Below, piece by piece: positions 55,871-64,000 of a stretch of 64,000 nt of DNA. Made by a program: the position numbers and the translations under genes. Positions within the stretch are counted from its first letter, which is position 1. Each line of letters starts with the position of its first letter. Source of the DNA: Mugil cephalus (taxonomy: Eukaryota; Chordata; Actinopteri; Mugiliformes; Mugilidae); NCBI RefSeq assembly GCF_022458985.1, contig NC_061782.1, positions 13,347,672 through 13,411,671 of the forward strand. The letters are read 5' to 3'. The notes below the pieces were generated by a model. The model saw only the letters and a program-made list of their open reading frames with translations, did no database searches and was not told the origin of the DNA.

Positions 55871-57179
55871 GATGTAATGCAATGAGTTCATGTTCATGCT
55901 GCAGAAGCGCTCTGTTTTCATAGTGGATAGCTTTTTGTGTAGTTGCTGACTGACAGCAGTGAATGACAGTCGCCTCGTCTACTTCTCTCTCCATCTCCTG
56001 AACTCTTTCGGAGCTTCTGTTTACAGAATAAACAGACGAGCAGCTCTACTGTGTGTGTGTGAGACTAAGAAGTTACACTAAGACCCTCACTGGATGTTCG
56101 CGAAGGCAACAGCCCACACCCTTTGGTTCTGCAACTCTGGGCTTGAACTTGTCCAATGCAAACCGATGCGTGATGTCACAACTGTATGTGCAGTCTGTGG
56201 TTTTAAGGGTACAACTCAACAAGCTACCAAAAACTCTCAGGTGTCATTTATGGTAAAATCGTTTTATTTTTTTTCCCCTTGTACCAGAATTCAGTATAGA
56301 ATATTTCAGTGGATGTATACTGGAATAGATTGTGCACATTCTTAAATGGTGCTTAAATAAATCATAGAGTGGTTGAACAGGTCCTAGATTGGCTCCGAGA
56401 TTTCATGTCAGACTGCAAAAATCCAATTAGCACATGCTTGTGTTCAGTTTTCTGAATTCATGTCGAGGAGTAAATCTAAACAGCTTACATCGGTCGTATA
56501 GGCTAACCACGTGTTATTTTCTTGGCCAAATATATGCAACAAAATGCTGCTCTACTCCCACACTACTCACTTTCTCCTTTACTCTCCGGTCTCTCCTCTT
56601 GGCTTCGCTCCTCCCTTCAAATCAAAGCTGGAGAGAGCGCAGCAGCCAAAGGGATTACAACAACAGCTCCTTCATCCAGCAGCACCCCCAAGGAGCGTGA
56701 GATCACGACCCGCATGTGTCTGCGTGTATCCCAGTGAGTTGGCCGAAGAGCCTGCGATCGCACCCCATCCATTCAGCTGCTGGCGAAGATGGGAAAAAAA
56801 AGTGGCTGTTGTGGCATAATCCTGGATCACTCTGTAATTCATGCCGAGTGGCCCAGTCATGATTCAGCTTAATGTATATAGAGAGAGAAGCAACAAAAGA
56901 GCCATAAATATGTAGAGAAGGAGACTTAGGGAGAATCGTAGAGGACTCGAGTCCTTCGGGCGCTCACATTCCTAAGTACCTTTGGTGTGTGTGTGTGAAA
57001 CCATCCTTCCACAGGTGCTTGCTGTAAGGGGCTTTGACCGCAGGCTTGAGTTTCCAAAACACAGACTTACAGCAATACACAGGGGAGTATGTGCATGTGT
57101 TCTTGCGGGACCTTGATCAGCTTGTAAGGGTCTTTAGCACCAGAAAAGATGTGTGTGCATGTTTGTGTGTGTGCACTTC

Positions 57180-57620
57180 CCTTATGGGGGGATCAAACTG
57201 GGAGATGTTCTTGAATGTTTTTCATCCAAGTAGCTTCTTCAGTTCTAAACTGGTGGGGATTTGGGGGTTACATGGGAACCACTCTCAGTGCAATGCATCA
57301 GAAACTAGCGTCTCCTGAATTCTGCAAGTTTCCCTCATGTCCTCTCAGAGTTTCTTGAAGATGTTTCGTACCACTCATCCAAATAGTTTCTTCAGTTCTT
57401 ATAGGAACGGTGTGCCATAAGTCATGCAAGCTTCTGATGGCTAACACCCAACTCCTCATCTGTCCTACATGGACGAGTGGCGGAACTTCTCCAAGACACT
57501 CTCCAGTTGCCTTTCTTTAACGTTTTCGGACACTAATGACCAGACGACTGAGAACCTCCAGGTCAAGGTCTTGGTTAGAACTAAGCAGGTTGTGATTACA
57601 GTGAATTACAGAGAATGTGT
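57180..57620. repeat. Teleost repeat with duplicated CATCCAA...TTCTTCAGTTCT motif
   Basis: Two related copies lie in direct orientation: 57207-57246 and 57350-57400, each TTCTTGAA, CATCCAA, then TTCTTCAGTTCT. Near 57533, GACCAGACGACTGAGAACCT follows. The motif series is one I recognise from a common fish interspersed repeat; class and ends are unresolved. Confidence 0.55.
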
Positions 57621-58029
57621 TCGCATGATTATACTCCATGTGCGTTACAGCCCAAATAAAGACAGACAAGACGTTCTCGGAACAGCAACAAAAGTCAGTG
57701 TTCCAGGTTTGTTTAGGGCCAGCACTCATGCACACACATGCATAATACACACACCCACAGGGTAAACACCTCCAAAGACTGAGAGATAACAGACAGAGTG
57801 ACAGGTGTAACATTATCGGCTCTTCTACGTTTGTGTATCTTTTTAAAACGCTTAATTGTTAGAGTAATTTGTTTTGTTTAGAGTGCGTTGCTGCTGTAAT
57901 AAGATCTTGTTATAGTCATGCCAGGCAATATTATCACCGTAACTACTTCCTCCAGGGTTGGAGTGGCAAATGTTTGATGCTTTGTCTTTCCAAGTCAGGT
58001 TCTACAACTTTTTTTGTTCTTGCTTCTCG

Positions 58030-59090
58030 GCACAACAAATGTTAGGATGCTGGGGTGTTTCAATTATTTCTCTGCAGTAACCACCTTTTGTGCTGAAAGG
58101 AGATTCACACGCTCTTGGCATTCTTTTACCAGCTTCATGAGGTCACCTCGTGGAGGTTTTTCCTCTTGAAGGAGTTCACACATACAGTGTGCTGAACATT
58201 TGTTCTTCCGTCTTCCTTCGTTCGTTCGCTCGCTCTGGGATCGAATAAATCCCAAACCATCTCAGTTGGGTTTAAGTCAGACGGTTGTGGATGTCTGGAT
58301 GAGGTTTCCATCACTGTGCTTCAAAGGGAATCTCACGTCTCGTCTCTTTTCCCGTTAAAAAACAGGTGATGGTCCATCTAAACACAAGTCACAGGTTGGT
58401 GCTTAACGTTGTGATAGGTACGCTTGTTGAGGGCCGTGAATTTGGAATAAGTTCCACCGTCACCACCACAGTCCCTCCTTGGTGCTTCAGGGAGGAAATC
58501 AATGGCAGTTAGAATCAGAAACTTAAAATGTGGACGAATCAGACAGATAACCACTGGTCTAATATCCACACCGCATTTCTTGGTCCAAGCATTAATCGGT
58601 CGTTTCTTGAATTTGAAGGATGATTCACGGTCTCCTTCAAACAGATGATTACTACGTCTACATGAACTATCTGAACCCGTGGGGAAGCATTTAGGGCTCC
58701 AACAGATGTACTGTTAATGCCAGGTTTCTGAATCGAACTGCAATGAATTGGACCTGTTCTGCAAAGAAAACTCTTAGTACTGCTTTGCTTTGTTGGTCCT
58801 CAGAAAAGGCTGTTTCATGGCAGCGTTTAGTGGCTTTTACACGTACATTTAAAGAAACGTCGAACTTTCTCGACTCACTGATTCCTAATCTTTGTGTCAC
58901 AAGATGGTTGAGATTTGTCTAATGTTGTGCGATTCTGTCATCGAGGCAAACGGTGAATACGATGAGGAATCGAAAACATTTAGCATAAATGTGGAATCCT
59001 GAAGAAAATGTATGGTCTGCTGAGAGAGTGTATTTGGTGGCTGTCTTCCAATAAAATGTAGCAGCCAACTCTCATAACATCAGTGTTCTG
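58030..59090 (-). mobile_element. Decayed Tc1-like (Tc1/mariner) DNA transposon
   Basis: The plus strand follows, in order, the reverse complement of a common fish Tc1-like transposase gene. Landmarks are ACCACCTTTTGTG near 58081, CTCTTGGCATTCTTTTACCA near 58111, CTTGAAGGAGTTCACA near 58165, AACCATCTCAGTTGGGTTTA near 58255, GATGGTCCATCTAAACACAA near 58369, and ATGTGGACGAATCAGA plus ACTGGTCTAATATCCACA near 58527-58570. Coding would be on the minus strand but is broken by many stops and indels; no intact ORF remains. Terminal inverted repeats and the TA target duplication were not found, so the ends are approximate. Confidence 0.75.
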
Positions 59091-61088
59091 GACGAGGCAC
59101 ACTTGAATGGAAAGCAGACAGGTTAATCTTTTATATGATCTGCGCTGGGACACATTTCTGTCTGGGTGAAGGAGAAGACAGAACTTTTTTTTACAATCAA
59201 GGTCTTTTACTCATTTAACATTTTTAACACGGACACACATCGGGTTCACCAGCGAGGAAGAGGCGAGGAGCCTCCAACGCAGAGCGGGACATTTTATCAG
59301 AGAGGACATGCAGCAGAGAAAGCAAATATAACAAACTACCGACTGCGACTTAATATCGCATTATAAAAGCTCTCACAGCCCCTCTCTTTCCTTATCTCCA
59401 GTGAAGTGCACACTCCCTCTCCCTTACACAAACAGAGCGAGAAAGAAAGGGGCAAAATGAGCAGACTAAATAGTTGACTCCTTTTAGGCTGCTCAAGATC
59501 TGAAGCAGACAGAGCCACGGAGGGCAGAGCGGAAACAAAACATGACACAGGCATGTCACATCCCCTCATTGCGTTGTACTTCACTGTCGAGAGGGTTTCT
59601 GCTCGCGTAAAGCCTACGACTCAGTCTCTCACAAGTGTCTTTACCAGAAACACGCTGCTCTTCTTTTTCTGGCTGAGCAAAAAGAGCAGCAGAAGCTACG
59701 GCAGACCACACATACTGTACACATGCATGCAGACGTAGTGGGGGAGAGAGTTAGAGAGAGAGAGAGCGACAGAGACAGTTCATTAACACTCCCTGTTTGA
59801 ACAGGTGTCTGCCTGACATGCATGGGTGTGAGTGTGTGTATGTAGAGGCTGGGGCGGGGGAGCTGTCACTCCTCACCATGACCTGTAAAAACTTTCTACT
59901 TCACTAAAACTCATGAATCCACATTCTGTTTTTTTTCCCTTCTTTTTTTATATCAAGGGTTTTTGGTGCATGTGTCGGAACATGTTTCCTATTTGTCTTC
60001 TTTTTATTTTGGGGGAAAAAAATAAAGTCATTGTCCATGCAGGAGAAAGAAAAAAAATAATGGGATCAGTTAATTGGCTCGCAGCCTCTCACATCACACA
60101 CGGTTGATTTAGATTTACAGACTTCGGTGCCGGACACTTAAAGATAAGTCTTCAGTCTTTGCTGCAAACGTCACATCAGTAAACCCATTTTGTAAGTATT
60201 TTGTGGTCTACAGGTGATTGCATACGGATATGATAGAAACGCATTAGTATGCAACATACAGCATCACATTTTAAGTTAAAAAGACGTTAGTTTGTAATTC
60301 TACACCTATCACTGTGTCTAGTCCTGCTATGGCTTGTTCAGATTCTCTGTAGAGAAGATACTGCAGATAATATACTGTATAGAATCTATAATATTAACAT
60401 CATTTTTAGCCTAGTGTAGCCAGCCGTGAGTCTCATCAGAAAACATGCAATTTTCCGGTGCTAAAGTTTTATGTGCAGGGGAAGTCGGGCTGCCTTCCAA
60501 GCTAATATATTTCAAACAGTGTGTAAATTGATTTTGTGATATAGCTGCATCATTTCACGCACTAATATTGGTTTTAAAGGTGCAGTCCGCCTTTTGGTTC
60601 TGCCCCATCTCCCTGCTCTCCTTTATGGGTAGTCAAAGTTGACTTTACCATGCATCATTTACCGAATACCTTCCCTCTACTAGGTGTTTGTATGCAGGCT
60701 GTGTGTCCACAAGTTCAAGTTGCGTTTTCACATCACGAGGGGCAAAGTTGAAATCCGCACCTGTGCGCGAGACTAAACAACTGTACCTGCCTCAAACTGA
60801 AAAATAAATACCTGAAAGCAAGCGCAAGCTCCCAGCGCGTCTCTGGCGGTACAGATGTGGCTCCGGGCATCCCCTCCCGTTTTTCATCCGCTCCATTCTT
60901 TCATTTCTATTGTGCTGGAAAACAAAAGACTTTAAATCACCACTACACACCCAGGTTGAGCGTCTTTTGATCCGCGAATATGCAGCGTCATCTCCGAGTA
61001 GCTGGCAAAACATTCTCAGAAACAGCTGAAGACAAAGTGGGGCTTACGTGTTTTATGAGCGGCGAGCAGGGCCACCGCCGCTGAAGTC
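59091..61088. other. nkx3.3-slc25a28 gene desert, right part
   Basis: No coding gene recognised. A GA-rich run lies near 59742-59770. The rest is mixed-composition intergenic DNA up to the presumed slc25a28 poly(A) signal. Confidence 0.6.
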
Positions 61089-61094
61089 TTTATT
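61089..61094 (-). terminator. Candidate slc25a28 poly(A) signal
   Basis: AATAAA on the minus strand (context TTGAATAAAGACTT), about 1.07 kb past the slc25a28 stop. The intervening 61095-62164 would be the 3' UTR and contains a (TA)14 run at 61201-61228. Confidence 0.4.
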
Positions 61095-61196
61095 CAACGA
61101 GTGCAATTCAGTGTCAGAAACAATCAGACATCAATCAATAAGAACGACAGCTTCCATTTAAGTACTCACTGTGGGTACAGACATACAGATTGGGGG

Positions 61197-61200
<4 letters not shown>

Positions 61201-61228
<28 letters not shown>
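61201..61228. repeat. (TA)14 microsatellite
   Basis: Uninterrupted TA dinucleotides within the presumed slc25a28 3' UTR. Confidence 0.95.
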
Positions 61229-61850
61229 ACCCCTTGATAGTTTAAGTCATCCTTTGGGCACAGTGTTTTGAATCTTTGCTGTTGAGCACAAATATTGAAA
61301 CTCAGTAGTTCACTGGAAGCTACAGCTGATGCACAGAAATGGACATTGTCTGCTCTGTCAAACAGGTAAATGAAGTATAGGGGAGAAAAAAAAAAACAAT
61401 GGACTGAAAAATAAATTAAACATACACCCGATACCTCAAACCTACTTAAAATTGGTAGATTTCTGTCCAATTAAATCCTCTTGAACTTTGACCTGACATT
61501 CAATTAAGATAAAAAAAAAAATGGTTAGTCGCATCTGACGGCAAAACCAATAGGCAACCCTGATCCAGAGCCGAGTTAAGTTATTTACTTCTCCTCTCAA
61601 CAACTTCCAGTTCGGCCGGGTGTGATAAATTCAATGTGCTGACATTCCCTTCATTTTCTTTGGGTACAAAATGGCTGAATTATTTTGTGTGGATAAAAAA
61701 TAACTGATACATTCTGGATAAAGGACTTATCAAAGTCTTCTCTCCGTCTTGAGGGGTCTGGATCAGTTACGAGTCGTCTTTGTCTGCAGACTCAAAGCTC
61801 AGGTCGTTGAACAGCAAAGTTTATGGAACGAGAGTTAACAAAGTAACACT

Positions 61851-61865
61851 ACCGCCCTCTGCTGA
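61851..61865 (-). promoter_or_regulatory. CTCF-type motif near the slc25a28 3' end
   Basis: The minus strand reads TCAGCAGAGGGCGGT, 14 of 15 positions of CCASYAGRKGGCRSY (the first base differs). Confidence 0.45.
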
Positions 61866-62164
61866 CTACCCTAACTTGTGACTTGTTCACATTTCTCCTC
61901 AGACATGATGATTACTCGAACAGCTTAAAAGTCTCAGGTGAACTAGGTATATAATACTGTGTAGATGATTTCTCCTAAGAGAGGCGAGTACTCTAGGAAT
62001 AGTGGTACAGAAATATAATTGCTCGAACTGCCTTTGAAGATGTCTTTCTTATCAGCTATGCCTGACAGAGATGGGACGACTGAGGTGGATTTTTAGTCAG
62101 ATACTATGTGCGCATTAACATCTCCACGCAGAGAATATTAGAGGAGATTAAATCGAGGCAGCTT

Positions 62165-63225
62165 CTACATCTCAGCCTCCATGTGCTGCGCTCTCCTCTT
62201 GTCGTGCTGGTGTTTGGTGAGTCCGTACTTAAAGAACTCGTAGACCGACCAGCTGATGGCTGTTGAGGGCATCTGGTAGATGACCCTCGCTTGGACTCCC
62301 TTGAAGAAGCCCTGCAGGCCGCCCAGCCTGTAAACCGTCCGGAAGGCGTGGGCCAGGCCTGAGATATGTCTGTGGGCTCCTTGGCCTTTGGCGAGGCCTT
62401 GGCTCGGGGCCGGGGAGCCGAGGGTCAGGGACTCCTGGGTGTTGAGCAGGGTCTTGCAGACGTCCAGAGGCGTCGTGGCGGCGGCCGCGATCGCTCCGGC
62501 CAGCGCCCCGGACAACATGTGGGACGAGGGATTGTACTGTCTGTGGGGGTTGAGCAGCTCCTGGAGGTACTCGTAGGTCATGAAGTGGAGGGCCTGGAAG
62601 GGCACGTTCATGGTGAGCTGGGTGGTGTAGCTGCGGTAGAACGCAGCCGGGCCCTCTTTCTGCCAAGTGGCGCGTACACAGTCCAACACGCCACGGTAGG
62701 GCGAATTATACATCTGCATGCGCTGCTTCACAACTGGAGGCGTTTCAGAAAGAAGAGGTCCAAATATGTCCAGGGTCGGTGTACGAAGGCGAAGGACATG
62801 GAAAAAAAAAAAAACAACAACATAAATTATCAAGCTAATACCTGCAAAACAAATGTCATCTAAAGGATATGAAGTCTTAATAAACACGCAGAAACATTTT
62901 AATAGCTCAGGCAGCTGCGCCGCATCCAACAGCTGCAGACGAGAACTCAGGCCAGTGTCCTTCTACTGACATGTTTGGGCAGGTGGGCCAGAGACAGCTG
63001 TGAAAGACAGTGCGTGAGACTGCAGAGTCGAGGCCAAAATGTGAAGAGGGTTGGCTCAGGCGCGACACCTGTACGATTCTCCACGGAAACCTAAAACGTT
63101 TGTTTTGAAGGAGAAAATCTCGTTTCATCTTAATTACGCGACGCTGTACCATAAAACGTCGGCCTCACCTTCGGATGGGTTCATGGCTGCGTCGTGAAGC
63201 AGCGTGGCCACGCACCCAGCTGCCC
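62165..63225 (-). CDS. slc25a28: Mitoferrin-2 (slc25a28), last two coding exons
   Basis: Minus strand, 5' part off the right edge. The penultimate exon is 63225-63169 (57 nt) and the last exon 62733-62165 (TAG), separated by a 435-bp GT-AG intron. They encode 207 complete codons after a split first codon. Mitoferrin-2 carries iron across the inner mitochondrial membrane. The SLC25 signature PX[DE]XX[KR] appears twice: NPSEVVK across the junction (second repeat) and TPLDVCK (third repeat). [31 protein letters not shown] and [19 protein letters not shown] match mitoferrins, including the conserved MN motifs on even-numbered helices. The segment after NTQESL is rich in Gly, Pro, Ala and His and about ten residues longer than I recall for human SLC25A28. 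It is assigned to slc25a28 rather than slc25a37 mainly by synteny with nkx2.3. Confidence 0.9.
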
Positions 63226-64000
63226 CTGCAACAAACACACTCACAAATTACAACACATTGGGAGAATTGCGGAGAACAAGGAGAAAGGCAGAGGCCGCGG
63301 AGGAGAAAGCTGCAGCAGAGCCCGTTTCGTCGTGTCTCAGCCTCGAATGTTAAGTATTAAAGGCCGAAAACGTCGCGCTCAAAACAATAACAGCAGATTT
63401 ATTGCATATTCTGCACAGGTGGAAACCAAAACATCCAAACCTGAGCAAAGAGAGACATCTAGTGGGCGAGCAGGTTTACTGCTCCTTTGAAAAGATTTTA
63501 ACCCGAACCCATTTAAAAGTAAAACTGCGGAAAGAGCGGATGAGATGGGAGAAATAGGACTTACCCCGCCTCCCACTAAACTGGAAAAGAGGGAAAAGAG
63601 AGAGCAGGAGAACAGGGAATGAGGAAAAGGTTGATATTCAGAACGAGGCTTCCAAAATGAACTGAGCTTGAATCTCAGAGGAGTTTGCTGAAGTCGATCA
63701 TATAAAACTAACCTTCACTAAAAGCTAGTGAGAGGTTGACTTCTGTCACTTCTTTGCAGTATACAACTGTAAAAGTCAAGTCACTGGACTTGAAAACCTG
63801 CCATTTTTTTTGTTTGTTTTTTTTGGACTGGTCATATAATCATATAATACACATTAGGCTTGGAGTTGGACCAGTCCTACATATCAACCTATCTTACAGT
63901 ATGCATGATCTGTACATTCACAGTATGACTTATGTATGTTTTATGGTACCATTAGCCAAATGACTGTTAGCCCCTGGATGAATGACATCACTTAGAGTCT
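63226..64000 (-). other. slc25a28 upstream intron (partial)
   Basis: Intron before the 57-nt exon; no further slc25a28 exon was found to the right edge. A weaker CTCF-like motif (13 of 15) lies at about 63454-63468 on the minus strand. Confidence 0.6.

Noticed and set aside
62229-62863. Long open frames antisense to or frame-shifted from slc25a28 exon 4
   Set aside because: GC-rich shadows of the real reading frame; no independent domain.
63565-63580. 16-bp microexon of slc25a28 between AG and GT-like signals
   Set aside because: It does not encode any mitoferrin segment and its length does not keep a known junction phase. Treated as chance.

Overview
This window is genomic DNA from a ray-finned (teleost) fish. 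The reasons are the split genes with short GT-AG introns, the gene content, and several interspersed repeats of the kind found in teleosts (a decayed Tc1-like transposon, a piggyBac-like non-autonomous element, a non-LTR retrotransposon fragment). The gene order hpse2(-) / cnnm1(+) / got1(-) / nkx2.3(+) / nkx3.3(+) / slc25a28(-) corresponds to human 10q24.2 (HPSE2-CNNM1-GOT1-NKX2-3-SLC25A28). The extra gene is an NKX3-class homeobox, best read as nkx3.3, which has no mammalian counterpart at this position.

Layout. 1-7574: the first three coding exons of hpse2 on the minus strand; the remainder lies off the left edge. 7575-11651: a 4.1 kb divergent intergenic region shared with cnnm1. It holds a perfect 15-bp-arm palindrome and a full-consensus CTCF-type motif about 400 bp before cnnm1. 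11652-23991: complete cnnm1 in 10 coding exons. Joined, these give an uninterrupted reading frame of 901 codons from the first ATG, or 893 from the more likely one. Introns carry repeats, including a TTAA-flanked piggyBac-like element. 23992-26994: the tail-to-tail interval with got1. 26995-30930: complete got1 in 9 coding exons (410 codons). 30931-39836: about 9 kb of mostly unassigned intergenic DNA with a block of teleost repeat. 39837-46705: the tandem homeobox pair nkx2.3 and nkx3.3, two exons each, same strand, 3.6 kb apart. 46706-62164: a 15.5 kb gene desert with microsatellites and at least three mobile-element relics. 62165-63225: the last two coding exons of slc25a28 on the minus strand; the 5' exons lie off the right edge.

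The genes do not form a pathway. Cnnm1 is a CNNM/ancient conserved domain protein, got1 is cytosolic aspartate aminotransferase, hpse2 is a secreted heparan-sulfate-binding heparanase homologue, and slc25a28 is mitoferrin-2. The two homeobox genes are the likeliest to share regulation. The DNA between them contains a segment with FOX-, GATA- and SRF-type motifs that is a candidate visceral-mesoderm enhancer (inference). No undescribed system was found. The most unusual items are the nkx2.3/nkx3.3 pair with its candidate enhancer, the CTCF-type motifs (one inside a transposable element), and alternative-splicing signals in nkx3.3 and cnnm1. Repeat and family identifications are from recognition by eye and were not searched against any database.
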